Part shown: piece by piece, positions 26,186 to 34,956 of the stretch
How the letters are laid out: each line of letters starts with the position of its first letter
Position numbering within the stretch: the first letter of the stretch is position 1
Assembly: GCA_963778185.1 (NCBI GenBank)
Contig: CAVZTF010000004.1
Location: 310,001-374,000 of the forward strand
Origin: RPQJ01 sp963778185
Lineage (GTDB): Bacteria; Pseudomonadota; Gammaproteobacteria; Steroidobacterales; Steroidobacteraceae
DNA: 64,000 nt
Direction: 5' to 3'
Made by a program: the position numbers and the translations under genes
Notes under the pieces: generated by a model
The model's input: only the letters and a program-made list of their open reading frames with translations
Told to the model about the DNA's origin: nothing
Databases searched by the model: none

Positions 26186-26234
26186 TGCAAAATACCCATA
26201 CCAGCAACCACCCATTCTTATCGGGAGCCCCAGC

Positions 26235-26846
26235 ATGCAGACCATCCTCCAGATCAACGCCAGCCTGTTCGGCGAGAACGGGCAGTCCTCGCGCCTCGCG
26301 GGCGACTTCGTCAAGGCCATGACGAGCCTCCCGCACATCGGCGCGGGGTCCACCGTGATCGTGCGCGACCTGGTGCAGCAGCCGCTGCCGCACCTCACGG
26401 CCGAGCGATTCCAGGCGTTCGCCACGCCGGCTGCGGAGCGCACGCCGGAGCAGGCGCGGGTCGCGGCGGAATCGGACGAGCTGATCGACGAGCTGCGCCG
26501 CGCGGATGTCATCGTCCTCGGCCTGCCGATGTACAACCTCGGTGTGCCCTCGATGCTCAAGGCCTATTTCGACCACGTCGCGCGTGCCGGTGTCACCTTC
26601 CGCTACACCGCCAGTGGCCCCGAGGGCCTGCTGACGGGCAAGAAGGCGTACGTGTTCGCGACCCGCGGCGGTCGATATGCCGGCACGCCGTCCGACCTGC
26701 AGACGGGCTACATCCGGCTGTTCCTCGGCTTCGTCGGCATCCGGGACGTGGAGTTCATCTACGCCGAGGGCCTGGCGATGGGACCGGAGCAGCGCGAAGC
26801 GGGCCTGGGCACCGCCGCCGCACGCATCGAACAGCTGGCAGCCTGA
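26235..26846 (+). CDS. azoR: FMN-dependent NADH:quinone oxidoreductase/azoreductase
   Basis: 203 residues with a GGGAG site before ATG. Flavodoxin-like fold: INASLFGENGQSSRLAGDFV for the FMN phosphate, LGLPMYNLGVPSMLKAYFD near residue 95, and FATRGGRYAG near 140. These match AzoR, a cytoplasmic two-electron quinone and azo reductase that protects against thiol-reactive quinones. It heads an operon with DoxX and pirin family genes and is divergent from a LysR regulator. Confidence 0.92.
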   Translation: MQTILQINASLFGENGQSSRLAGDFVKAMTSLPHIGAGSTVIVRDLVQQPLPHLTAERFQAFATPAAERTPEQARVAAESDELIDELRRADVIVLGLPMYNLGVPSMLKAYFDHVARAGVTFRYTASGPEGLLTGKKAYVFATRGGRYAGTPSDLQTGYIRLFLGFVGIRDVEFIYAEGLAMGPEQREAGLGTAAARIEQLAA

Positions 26847-26859
26847 AGGAGCACGAGAC

Positions 26860-27258
26860 ATGAATACACAACAGAACGTCGCGGATCTCACCGGCCGCAT
26901 CCTGATCTCGGCCATCTTCCTGCAGTCCGGCCTCGGCAAGATCGGTGGCTACGCCGGTACCCAGGGCTACATGGAGGCCATGGGCGTGCCAGGTGCGTTG
27001 CTGCCGCTGGTGATCGCGCTCGAGATCCTCGCGCCGGTCGCGATCATCGTGGGTTACCGCGCCCGCATCGCCGCGTTCCTGCTCGCCGGCTTCTCGGTCG
27101 TGTCCGCCCTGCTGTTCCACCGCGCGGCCGGCGATGCGACGCAGGCGATCATGTTCATGAAGAACATTGCCATGGCCGGCGGCTTCCTGCTGCTCGTGGC
27201 GCGGGGAACGGGCGACTGGTCGCTCGACGCGCGCCGCGAGGCGCTCGTCAGGCCGTAA
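26860..27258 (+). CDS. DoxX-family membrane protein
   Basis: 132 residues with four membrane helices: LTGRILISAIFLQSGLGKIGG, LLPLVIALEILAPVAIIVG, FLLAGFSVVSALLFH and IMFMKNIAMAGGFLLLVA. This is the DoxX/YphA pattern. DoxX proteins have been linked to thiosulfate:quinone oxidoreductase and redox stress; which applies here is not clear. It follows azoR by 13 bp with AAGGAG before the ATG, so the two are co-transcribed. Confidence 0.85.
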   Translation: MNTQQNVADLTGRILISAIFLQSGLGKIGGYAGTQGYMEAMGVPGALLPLVIALEILAPVAIIVGYRARIAAFLLAGFSVVSALLFHRAAGDATQAIMFMKNIAMAGGFLLLVARGTGDWSLDARREALVRP

Positions 27259-27270
27259 GGAGCAAGCATC

Positions 27271-28134
27271 GTGAGCACTCGAACGCTACAGGCAGTCATT
27301 CCCGCGGTGGCGGCGTCCGACGGCGCCGGTGTCAAGCTGCGGCGCAGCCTCGGCTGGTCGCCGCAGGCACGCTTCGACCCGTTCCTGATGCTGGACGAGT
27401 TCTTCTCGGACGATCCCGACGACTACCTGGCTGGATTCCCCTCGCATCCGCACCGCGGCTTCGAGACCGTGACCTACATGCTCGAGGGCCGGATGCGCCA
27501 TGAGGACGGCTTCGGCCATCGCGGCGACCTCGGCCCGGGCGACGTGCAGTGGATGACCGCGGCGCGCGGCATCATCCACTCGGAAATGCCGCAGCAGGCC
27601 GAGGGACGCATGCGGGGCTTCCAGCTCTGGATCAACCTGCCGTCGCGGGAAAAGATGAAGCCGGCCGCCTACCGGGACATCCCGTCGCGCGAGATCCCGA
27701 CCGTGGCGCTCGACGGTGGTGGCGAGCTGCGCGTGATCGCGGGCGACTTCGCGCAGGGCGGCACGACGACGGCCGGGCCGGTCGGCGGCCTCTCGACCGA
27801 ACCGCTTTACTTCGACCTGCGCCTGTCGCCGGGCGGGGTCGCGACAATTCCGACGCCCACGACCCACAACGCGTTCCTCTACGTCTACGACGGGGAAGCG
27901 GCGGTCGGCGGCGACGCCAGGCCGCTGCCGTTCCGTTCGGCGGGGCTGCTCACGCCCGGCGACGGCGTGCGCATCCAGGCAGGCCAGCGCGGGGTGAAGC
28001 TGCTGTTCCTCGCCGGCAAGCCGATCGACGAGCCGGTGGCGCAGTTCGGGCCGTTCGTGATGAACACGCGCGAGGAAATCGAGCAGGCGATCCTCGACTA
28101 CCAGAGCGGGCGCCTGGCGGCGGGCGCGGCCTAG
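27271..28134 (+). CDS. Pirin-family bicupin protein
   Basis: 287 residues from GTG 27271 behind AAGGAGC. The N-terminal cupin has the pirin metal site: HPHRGFETVTYMLEG around 61-75, RHEDGFGHRGDLGPGDVQWMTAARGIIHSE around 80-110. The C-terminal pirin domain follows from about 165. Pirins bind Fe or other metals, and some are quercetin dioxygenases or redox switches. It is the last gene of the azoR-doxX-pirin operon under the LysR regulator. Confidence 0.92.
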   Translation: MSTRTLQAVIPAVAASDGAGVKLRRSLGWSPQARFDPFLMLDEFFSDDPDDYLAGFPSHPHRGFETVTYMLEGRMRHEDGFGHRGDLGPGDVQWMTAARGIIHSEMPQQAEGRMRGFQLWINLPSREKMKPAAYRDIPSREIPTVALDGGGELRVIAGDFAQGGTTTAGPVGGLSTEPLYFDLRLSPGGVATIPTPTTHNAFLYVYDGEAAVGGDARPLPFRSAGLLTPGDGVRIQAGQRGVKLLFLAGKPIDEPVAQFGPFVMNTREEIEQAILDYQSGRLAAGAA

Positions 28135-28222
28135 GTGTAATCCACTGTCGGTGTAGTTCGCCACGCCCCGCAAAATAGGCGGCACCAGGGGCAGTGGAAC
28201 TGCCCGCCGTGCGGATCTCGAC

Positions 28223-28513
28223 ATGAGCCACAAGCACGAGCAACTCCTGCGGACGATCTTCCACGACCCGATCAGCGCCAACATCCACTGGCGGGAAATC
28301 GAGTCGCTCCTCAACCACGTCGGAGCCGACGTCGAGCCACTGTCCGGCGCGCGCATCCGCGTCAAGCTGAACGGGGCCGAAGGCATCCTGCACCGACCAC
28401 ACCACGGCAACACGCTCGACAAGAGTTCCGTACGGCACCTGAGGGAATACCTCGCGCACGCGCGCATGACTCCGTCGCAATACGAGGCTGCGCAGGAGCC
28501 GACGACGCACTGA
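28223..28513 (+). CDS. HicA-like toxin-fold protein without HicB
   Basis: 96 residues with the small double-stranded RNA-binding-like fold of HicA: HKHEQLLRTIFHDPISANIHWREIESLL, ARIRVKLNGAEGILHRPHHGNTLDKSSVRHLREYLAHA. HicA toxins use a conserved histidine (here in LHRPHHG) to cleave RNA. No HicB antitoxin gene is found on either side: the next gene starts at 28590 and is a sulfite oxidase. This stand-alone form is common and may not be a toxin. Confidence 0.7.
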   Translation: MSHKHEQLLRTIFHDPISANIHWREIESLLNHVGADVEPLSGARIRVKLNGAEGILHRPHHGNTLDKSSVRHLREYLAHARMTPSQYEAAQEPTTH

Positions 28514-28589
28514 GCCCGCGCCGCGCTTGCGGCCGGTCGTCGCCTGGTATCAATGTCGCAGTCGGGCTGCTCGTCCGAAGGGGGGCGAA

Positions 28590-29792
28590 ATGGATCGCCG
28601 CAGGTTCCTGTTGAATTCCACCGGCACCGTCGCGGGTGGACTCCTGATCCCTCGCTTCGCATTGGCCGCGGCGCAGGAGTCGCTGCCGGCGGGAGCGGTT
28701 TCGTCCGGAGTCCTCGCTGCCCTGCCGGGCAAGCGACCACTCATCAAGCGCAGCTTTCGCCCGCCGAACTACGAGACGTCGGTGGCGATGTTCCGCGAAG
28801 CGTACACGCCCAACGACGCGTTCTATGTGCGCTGGCACAGCGCCGTCCCGGAATTGACGCTCGCCGACTGGCGGCTGCGGATTTCAGGCGCGGCCGTGCA
28901 GGGCCCGCGCGAGTTCACCCACGCGGAACTCACGAAGAAGTTCACGACGCACGAGGTGGCGGCGGTCAACCAGTGCTCGGGTAACCGGCGCGGCCTCTTC
29001 GCGCCGCACGTGCCCGGAGTGCAGTGGGGCTACGGTGCGATGGGCAATGCCGTGTGGCGCGGCGTGCGCCTGAAGGACGTGCTCGAGGATGCCGGACTCG
29101 CCGGGAGCGCCCTCGAGGTCGTCGGCAACGGCGCGGACGCGCCGATGCTCACGGGCCCCGACTTCGTGAAGAGCCTCCCCATGTGGAAGGCGCTCGACCC
29201 GGACACGCTCATCGCCTTCGAGATGAACGGCGAGGCCCTGCCGGTGTGGAACGGCTACCCGGCGCGCCTCGTGGTGCCGGGCTGGACCGCCACGTACTGG
29301 ATCAAGGCGCTGGTGGACCTGCAGGTGGCCGACAAGGCCTACGACGGCTTCTGGATGAAGACCGCCTACCGCGTGCCCAAGGGCATGTTCGGGGACAGCG
29401 GATTCGCGTCCCAGGACACCGAGGCGAACGCGGCGATCACCTCGATCAAGATCAACTCGCTGATCGTGGATCCCGCGCCGGACGCCGTGCTCCCGGTTGG
29501 CCGCCGCACCGAGGTGATGGGCATCGCCTGGGACGGCGGCTCCGGCATCCGCAAGGTCGAGTACTCGCTCGACGGCGGGACGAGCTGGCGCGAGGCGAAG
29601 CTCGGCCGCGAACTCGGGCGTTATTCCTGGCGGCAGTGGCGACTCGCGGTTCGACCGCGTGCGGCGGGCACCCAGTCGGTCCTGGTGCGTGCGCTGGCGC
29701 GCGACGGTGCAACCCAGTCGGAGAAGCTGGTGCACAACCCTGCCGGCTATCACCACAACGTCGTGCAGAGGGTGGACTTCCATGTGGCGTGA
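28590..29792 (+). CDS. sorA: Periplasmic molybdopterin sulfite dehydrogenase (SorA/SoxC-type)
   Basis: 400 residues from ATG 28590 (GGGGGCGAA upstream). A Tat signal (MDRRRFLLNSTGTVAGG) exports the folded protein. The oxidoreductase molybdopterin domain has the Mo-binding C129 in VNQCSGNRRGLF and R81 and H83 in FYVRWHSA, matching sulfite-oxidising SorA. A Mo-co dimerisation domain follows from about 285. It oxidises sulfite to sulfate in the periplasm and passes electrons to a c-type cytochrome, here the gene overlapping its end. SoxC, which acts with SoxD, is the alternative; no other sox genes are present. Confidence 0.85.
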   Translation: MDRRRFLLNSTGTVAGGLLIPRFALAAAQESLPAGAVSSGVLAALPGKRPLIKRSFRPPNYETSVAMFREAYTPNDAFYVRWHSAVPELTLADWRLRISGAAVQGPREFTHAELTKKFTTHEVAAVNQCSGNRRGLFAPHVPGVQWGYGAMGNAVWRGVRLKDVLEDAGLAGSALEVVGNGADAPMLTGPDFVKSLPMWKALDPDTLIAFEMNGEALPVWNGYPARLVVPGWTATYWIKALVDLQVADKAYDGFWMKTAYRVPKGMFGDSGFASQDTEANAAITSIKINSLIVDPAPDAVLPVGRRTEVMGIAWDGGSGIRKVEYSLDGGTSWREAKLGRELGRYSWRQWRLAVRPRAAGTQSVLVRALARDGATQSEKLVHNPAGYHHNVVQRVDFHVA

Positions 29793-30090
29793 AATCCGGC
29801 GTGCGGCAGCGGTCGCCTGCGCACTCGCGGTCGGCGCGTCGGCACAGGCTGTCGACGAGGCCAGCGTGGTGCTAGCGCAAGGCGAGGGGATCGACAAGGT
29901 GCAGTCGATGTGTGCGATCTGCCACAGCCTCGACTACATCCAGATGAACTCACCGTTCCAGGACGCCACGGGCTGGGACAAGACGGTGACCAAGATGGTC
30001 AAGGTGATGGGTGCGCCGATCTCGGCCGAGGACAGCGCCGTGATCGTCGGCTACCTGGCGCGCAACTACGGCAAGGAAGCGGCCCGGTAG
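29782..30090 (+). CDS. sorB: Monoheme cytochrome c subunit of sulfite dehydrogenase (SorB-like)
   Basis: 102 residues; ATG 29782 overlaps the SorA stop by 11 bases. A signal peptide (AAAVACALAVGASAQA) is followed by one heme site, CAICH, at 44-48, and methionines in KMVKVMGAPIS as likely axial ligand. Size and position match SorB, the electron acceptor of SorA, rather than the larger diheme SoxD. It ends 9 bp before the membrane gene. Confidence 0.85.
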   Translation: MWREIRRAAAVACALAVGASAQAVDEASVVLAQGEGIDKVQSMCAICHSLDYIQMNSPFQDATGWDKTVTKMVKVMGAPISAEDSAVIVGYLARNYGKEAAR

Positions 30091-30099
30091 GCGAACACG

Positions 30100-30753
30100 A
30101 TGGACCTGCTGTCGTTCGCGCGCGGCCCCGCGCTGCAGTGGTCGATGGCGATCTGCGCCTTCGGACTCGCCTGGCGCCTCGCCGGCCTGCTGCTCAAGCC
30201 GCAGCGGCGGGATCTCTCCGAGCCGCGCAACCGCGCGGCGTGGCAGGGCGCCTGGCGGATGATCGTCGCCCGCATGTGGCCCAAGCCCGAGTTTGCGGCA
30301 GGCTCCGCCATCGGCACCGCGCTCGGCTACCTGTTCCACGTGGGGCTGTTCGTCGTGTTCTTCCTGGCCGCACCGCACGTCGTCTTCGTCGAGGATCTCG
30401 TTGGAGTCTCCTGGCCGCACCTGCCCAACACCGCCGTGACAGTGGCCGGCGCCGTAACGCTCGCGGCGCTGGTCGCGATGCTCGTGATGCGTCTCGCCTC
30501 GCCGGTCAAGCGCCTGCTCTCCAACTTCGACGACTATTTCAGCTGGTTCGTCACCGTGGCGCCGGTTGCCACCGGGCTCGCCGCCACGGCGCACGTCGGT
30601 GGCCGCTACGAGGACCTGCTGGCCTGGCACATCCTCGCTGCGGAACTGCTGATCGCCTGGCTGCCCTTCGGCAAGCTGATGCACGCGGTCCTGGTCTTCG
30701 CCTCGCGCGGCGCCACCGGGTACGCCTTCGCGCGCAAGGGCGCCGCGATATGA
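30100..30753 (+). CDS. NarI/DsrM-like cytochrome b membrane subunit
   Basis: 217 residues with about five membrane helices. Histidines in GYLFHVGLFVVFFLA, TAHVGG, LLAWHILAAELL and GKLMHAVLVF fit two b hemes as in NarI, DsrM or HdrE. Such subunits exchange electrons with quinones at the membrane. The next gene, overlapping by ATGA, encodes a DsrK/HdrD-like iron-sulfur protein, so the pair is a quinone-linked thiol/disulfide oxidoreductase module. It begins 9 bp after the SorB-like gene, suggesting one operon with sulfite oxidation. Confidence 0.8.
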   Translation: MDLLSFARGPALQWSMAICAFGLAWRLAGLLLKPQRRDLSEPRNRAAWQGAWRMIVARMWPKPEFAAGSAIGTALGYLFHVGLFVVFFLAAPHVVFVEDLVGVSWPHLPNTAVTVAGAVTLAALVAMLVMRLASPVKRLLSNFDDYFSWFVTVAPVATGLAATAHVGGRYEDLLAWHILAAELLIAWLPFGKLMHAVLVFASRGATGYAFARKGAAI

Positions 30754-32048
30754 GCGTCGTGCATGCCGCCGACCGGCAGGGCGATGCGCCGGACGCGCTG
30801 CGCGTCGAACGGGCAATGCAGAGCTTCGTGAAGGATTTCAGCCGCACGGCCGCGATCCACATGGAATCGTGCATCCACTGCGGGCAGTGCGCCCAGGCCT
30901 GCCACTACTACGAGGTGAGCAAGGATCCTCGCCACACGCCGGTCTGGAAGCTCGAGCCGTTCAAGCAGGCCTACAAGCGCGAGGCGGGCCCGTTCTCGCT
31001 CGTGTACCGGGCGCTCAATCTGAAGAAGCCGGTCACCGTCGAACAGCTCGAGGAGTGGCAGGAACTCCTCTACGACACCTGCACCCTGTGCGGCCGCTGC
31101 ACGATGGCCTGCCCGATGGGCATCGACATCGCGACACTGGTGGGACAGGCGCGCCACGCCATGTTCGCCGCCGGCCTCGTGCCCGCCGAACTGCACGCGG
31201 TGGCCGAGCGTGCGCAGCGCGAGGGCAGTCCGCTCGGGGCCACGCCCAAGGTGTTCAAGGAGCGCATCGAATGGCTGGCGGACGAGGCCGGGATCGACAT
31301 CCCGGTCGACCGCGCCGAGGCCCGGGTGCTCTGCACGATGTCCTCGGTCGAGATCATGAAGTACCCGCAGTCGCTGGTGGCGACCGCGAAGGTCATGAAC
31401 CACCTCGGGCTCGACTGGACCTTCCGCAGCGACGGCTACGAGGCCACGAATTTCGGCCTGCTGTCTGGCAATACGGCCTGGCAGAAAGACATGAGCCTGA
31501 AGCTCATCGGCGCCGCCGTGGCCTGCGGCGCCGAGCTGCTGGTCCTGCCGGAGTGCGGCCATGCGTACAGTGCGCTGCGCTGGCAGGGCGCCAACATGTA
31601 CGGCAAGCCGCTGCCGTTCCGCGTGCTGCACATGTCCGAGTTGCTTGGCGAGATGGCGCGCACCGGCAAGCTCAAGCTCAAGCCGATCGGCAAGACCGCA
31701 ACCTTCCACGATCCCTGCCAGGTGTCGCGGCGCGGCGGCGCCATGCAGGGGCCGCGCGACGCCATGCGGGCCCTCGGCCTCGTCCTGCACGAGATGTCCT
31801 CGGATCCGGGGATGAACTGGTGCTGTGGCGGCGGCGGTGGAGTCGTGACCCTGTCACGCGCCACCGAGATGCGCCACAAGGTCTTCGCGATCAAGATCCG
31901 GCAGGTCGAGGCCACGGGCGCCGAGCTGCTGGTCTCGAGCTGCGCCAACTGCCGGTTGAGTTTCGACGACGGCCAGGCCCACCACAAATGGGACAAGAAG
32001 GCGCAGAGCCTGCTCGAGCTGGTCGCCGACCAGCTCGTCGATCAGTAG
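30750..32048 (+). CDS. DsrK/HdrD-like iron-sulfur CCG protein
   Basis: 432 residues. Two [4Fe-4S] ferredoxin motifs occur: C41-x2-C-x2-C-x3-C (CIHCGQCAQAC) and CTLCGRCTMACP near 112. Two CCG-type modules follow, including HDPCQVSRRGG, WCCGGGGG and SSCANCRLSF, as in HdrD, DsrK, TmcB and GlpC. It is cytoplasmic, bound to the NarI-like subunit upstream. These proteins reduce or oxidise disulfides or persulfides with quinone coupling. The substrate here could be a sulfur carrier of the neighbouring sHdr pathway, which is inference. It ends in a 7-bp tail overlap with the exporter gene. Confidence 0.82.
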   Translation: MSVVHAADRQGDAPDALRVERAMQSFVKDFSRTAAIHMESCIHCGQCAQACHYYEVSKDPRHTPVWKLEPFKQAYKREAGPFSLVYRALNLKKPVTVEQLEEWQELLYDTCTLCGRCTMACPMGIDIATLVGQARHAMFAAGLVPAELHAVAERAQREGSPLGATPKVFKERIEWLADEAGIDIPVDRAEARVLCTMSSVEIMKYPQSLVATAKVMNHLGLDWTFRSDGYEATNFGLLSGNTAWQKDMSLKLIGAAVACGAELLVLPECGHAYSALRWQGANMYGKPLPFRVLHMSELLGEMARTGKLKLKPIGKTATFHDPCQVSRRGGAMQGPRDAMRALGLVLHEMSSDPGMNWCCGGGGGVVTLSRATEMRHKVFAIKIRQVEATGAELLVSSCANCRLSFDDGQAHHKWDKKAQSLLELVADQLVDQ

Positions 32049-33094
32049 ATCGTCGACACCAGCACGAAGCTCACGAGGCCGACCAGCAGCGCGGAGAAGA
32101 GGCCCACTGCGAGCGGCTTCAGGCCGATCTGCCTCAGTCCCTTGATGCTGGTGCCGAGTCCCACCGCGGCCATCGCCACCGCGAGGCAGTAGGTGGCGAC
32201 CTGCTTGACGAAGCCGACGATGGACTTCCACTGCGCGGGCTCGAGAAGGCCGAAGGGCTTCTCGCCCATGTCACCCAGCGTGCGCAGGATGCTCATCGCG
32301 GCGAAGCCGACGATGAACAGCGGGATCATCGTGTACCACTTCGGCGCCTTGCCGCCCTCGGTCGAGCGGCGATGGTAGAGCACGGCCATGAGCGGGATCA
32401 CGACCAGCATGCTCAGGTTGCGCACGAGCTTGGTGACCGTCGCGACGTCGAGCGCCTTGGGATCGTCGAAGTATTGCTGGTAGACGAGCCCGGCGCCGGC
32501 CACCTGCGCGGTCTCGTGCACGGCGGTGCCGAGGAACATGCCGGCCTGGAACGTGTCGGCCTCGAACAGCCAGTGGGCCGCGAACGGGTAGACGAGCATG
32601 GCCACCACGCCGAACAGCGTGATGCAGGCGACCGCGTAACTCACCTCGTCGTCCCTGGCGCCGATGGTCGGCGCGGTGGCGACGATGGCGGTGGCGCCAC
32701 AGATGCTGGTGCCGACCGCGATGAGCGTGCCGAGCCGCTCGGAGAGGCCGACGCGCTTGCTGACGTAGGTGACGATCGCGAGCGCCGCGAGCACCGTGCC
32801 GATGATGATGGGCAGGCTCCTGAGGCCGATGGAGCCCGCCTCGACGATGGACAGGCGGATGCCGAGCAGCACGATGCCGAGCCGCAGGATGCGCACCACG
32901 GAGAACTTGATGCCCGGGCGCAGCACCTCGGGCAGCGTGAACAGGTTATTGACCAGGATGCCGAGCAGGATCGCCATCATGATGCCGCTGATCGCACCTT
33001 TCTGCAGCCCGAGCGCGGGCGCGATGATGGTCGCGAGGTATTCGCCGGCGAGCGCGAGCAGCAGGGCGAGCAGGAATCCCCAGAGGGCGTTCAT
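32042..33094 (-). CDS. YeiH-type putative sulfate/anion exporter (UPF0324)
   Basis: 350 residues from ATG 33094; the frame is open 16 codons further but those are basic and unlike the family. About ten membrane helices are present, with the family marks IAVGTSICGATAIVATAPTIGA, FLGTAVHETAQVAGAG and KLVRNLSMLVVIPLMA. UPF0324/PSE members are found beside sulfur genes and are thought to export sulfate or related anions. It is convergent with the DsrK-like gene and fits disposal of sulfite or sulfate made here. Confidence 0.85.
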   Translation of the reverse strand: MNALWGFLLALLLALAGEYLATIIAPALGLQKGAISGIMMAILLGILVNNLFTLPEVLRPGIKFSVVRILRLGIVLLGIRLSIVEAGSIGLRSLPIIIGTVLAALAIVTYVSKRVGLSERLGTLIAVGTSICGATAIVATAPTIGARDDEVSYAVACITLFGVVAMLVYPFAAHWLFEADTFQAGMFLGTAVHETAQVAGAGLVYQQYFDDPKALDVATVTKLVRNLSMLVVIPLMAVLYHRRSTEGGKAPKWYTMIPLFIVGFAAMSILRTLGDMGEKPFGLLEPAQWKSIVGFVKQVATYCLAVAMAAVGLGTSIKGLRQIGLKPLAVGLFSALLVGLVSFVLVSTIY

Positions 33095-33177
33095 CTTGCG
33101 GTGTCTCTGGCGGTGAGTGCGCGGGCAACGGGGGCGGCGCACGTTCTCGCGCGCCGTCCCCCTGGTCTGTCAGCCGC

Positions 33178-34554
33178 TCAGCGCTTCCAGCTGTAGCTCA
33201 CCTCGAGCTCGAATTGCGTCATCCCGAACTCGACGGTCTGGGTCGGGTCGAAGTTGTTCGTGCCCTGGAGGTCGTTTTCGGGCGCGTACATGAACGAGAC
33301 GTTGAGTTCGTCGCCACCCGCCCGCGTCTTCGTGAAACCGACGGTGAAGTGCTGCTCCATCACGCCCGGGGCCAGGATGTTGAAGGTCATCTGGTCGTCC
33401 GGGATCGGCTGATCCGTCATGCTGTAGCCGCCGCGGAGGGTCCATTCGTCGTTGACCTGCCAGGACGCGCCCAGCTTGTAGACCGTGATGTCCTCCCAGC
33501 CGAAACCCGCCCCCCGCGCACCGCCGAGACAGCTCTCGAAGTCCGTGCCGCCGAACCCGGCCGTCGGGCATGCGCCCAGGTTCTGGATGGGGTTGCCGAC
33601 GGAGTCCACGTCGCTGTACCAGATTTCCTGCACGTCGAACACGATGGCGAGGCGGTCGTTCGGCTTCACGGCGATGCCGAGGGTGGCCGTGGCCGGCATG
33701 TTGAACCCGCCGGCGTCAGCGAAGAGATCCGCGTAGGCGTCGAGATCGGACATCTCGATCTCGGTGGTGTACGCAGCCGCCAGGCTGAACATGTCGGAGG
33801 GATCCCACTGGATACCGAAGGTCGCGCCGTAGCCGTAGGACATCTCGTGCCCGTTGTCGGAGAGGTTCTCCGGCATCACCGTGCCGCCGCTCCTGGCGAA
33901 GGTCTCGGTGTAGCCGGCGAAGGTGCCAACGCCGCGCGCCTCGAAGCGCTGCATCGCGAAGATCACCGAGCCGCCGAGCGAGAACCGGTCCGCGAGCTTG
34001 GTCGCATAGGCGAGGTTGAGGAAGCCCTGCATCAGGTCGACGCCGGCGGTGCCGTCGCCGTAGGTGCCGTCGAGCGTCATCACCGGCGCGGGGCCCGGGC
34101 CGTCCGGGTCGAACGTCGCGTCGCCGCCTTCCCACGTCGTGTTCATGCCGCCGCGGGCGTAGAAAGCCAGCGCGAGGGACTCGCGGTCGCTCAGGTTCCA
34201 GTTCCTGCCCACGAACGGGATCGGGAAGAACTCGTTCTCGCTGTCGAGGCTCTGGGGGCCGATCGTGAACGCGCCACCGTTGCCGTTGGCGAGGCTGCCC
34301 GAGGTGCTGTAGTCGCGCATCGGGCTGAAGATGCCAATGCCGGCGTCGATGCTCTCGGCGAGGTGGACGATGCCGGCCGGGTTGGTGGCGAGGATCATCA
34401 GTTCCTGCGGATTGGCGCTGCCCGCGCCAGCCTGGCCCTTGCTCTTGGTGCCCATGCCGTGCATGTAGTAGCCGTTGGTGGCCGAGGCGCTGCCGGCGAC
34501 GAGCGCCAGCGCGATGCCCAGGCCCAGGACCGTCCGATTGCGTGCCGTGTTCAT
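33178..34554 (-). CDS. OmpP1/FadL/TodX-family outer-membrane porin
   Basis: 458 residues from ATG 34554. A signal peptide (VLGLGIALALVAGSASA) precedes TNGYYMHGMGTKSKGQAGAG, typical of the FadL N-terminal hatch, and NPAGIV near residue 60. The rest is beta-barrel, ending in FELEVSYSWKR. FadL proteins take up hydrophobic molecules. In this sulfur locus a role in importing organic or polysulfur compounds is possible but unproven. A 10-bp perfect palindrome lies 45 bp upstream. Confidence 0.87.
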   Translation of the reverse strand: MNTARNRTVLGLGIALALVAGSASATNGYYMHGMGTKSKGQAGAGSANPQELMILATNPAGIVHLAESIDAGIGIFSPMRDYSTSGSLANGNGGAFTIGPQSLDSENEFFPIPFVGRNWNLSDRESLALAFYARGGMNTTWEGGDATFDPDGPGPAPVMTLDGTYGDGTAGVDLMQGFLNLAYATKLADRFSLGGSVIFAMQRFEARGVGTFAGYTETFARSGGTVMPENLSDNGHEMSYGYGATFGIQWDPSDMFSLAAAYTTEIEMSDLDAYADLFADAGGFNMPATATLGIAVKPNDRLAIVFDVQEIWYSDVDSVGNPIQNLGACPTAGFGGTDFESCLGGARGAGFGWEDITVYKLGASWQVNDEWTLRGGYSMTDQPIPDDQMTFNILAPGVMEQHFTVGFTKTRAGGDELNVSFMYAPENDLQGTNNFDPTQTVEFGMTQFELEVSYSWKR

Positions 34555-34598
34555 CAAGCCCCCGTTTGCCGCGATGGCGGCCGCTCCAGTCGAAAATA

Positions 34599-34608
34599 AG
34601 AACGTTCT
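34599..34608. promoter_or_regulatory. Palindrome in the fadL-like promoter
   Basis: AGAACGTTCT is a perfect 10-bp palindrome within the AT-rich stretch AAAATAAGAACGTTCTAAAT, 45 bp upstream of the FadL-type start. It may be an operator. No regulator can be assigned. The remainder of 34555-34719 shows nothing else. Confidence 0.4.
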
Positions 34609-34719
34609 AAATTGTCGGTCCGCCCGATTCCCGCTCTCAACAGGGCTTTCCGCAGCGCGGGCGCGCGCCGCAGCCGACCGTTGTCCGCGGGCAACGGTCG
34701 CGCCCGGGTGCCTCCCGCG

Positions 34720-34947
34720 TCAGGCCCTGCGCCGCAGGACGAAGCGGTAGACGTCGCCGTCCTGGCTCTGTTCGACGAGCTCGTGGCCCGTCGTGCGGCT
34801 GAACGCCGCGAAGTCCTTCACCGCGCCGGGATCCGTCGCCAGCACCTCGAGGGTGCCGCCGGGGGGCAGGGCGGTGAGGGCCTTCTTGGCCTTGAGGATG
34901 GGGAGCGGGCAGTTGAGTCCCTTCGCGTCCAGTGTCTGGTCGGCCAT
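34720..34947 (-). CDS. tusA: TusA-family sulfur carrier
   Basis: 75 residues from ATG 34947 (an in-frame GTG is 9 bases upstream). The TusA signature CPLP with reactive C13 occurs in DAKGLNCPLPILKAKKAL. TusA carries a persulfide on this cysteine and, in sulfur oxidisers, hands sulfane sulfur to the sHdr or Dsr system. It follows the DsrE2/3-type gene directly on the same strand (10-bp gap), the tusA-dsrE pairing common in sHdr organisms. No rhodanese gene accompanies them in the window. Confidence 0.92.
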   Translation of the reverse strand: MADQTLDAKGLNCPLPILKAKKALTALPPGGTLEVLATDPGAVKDFAAFSRTTGHELVEQSQDGDVYRFVLRRRA

Positions 34948-34956
34948 GTGTCTCAC

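Noticed and set aside
28590..30090. SoxCD (sulfur dehydrogenase)
   Set aside because: The cytochrome is a 102-residue monoheme protein, not the larger diheme SoxD, and no soxXYZAB genes are present. SorAB fits better.
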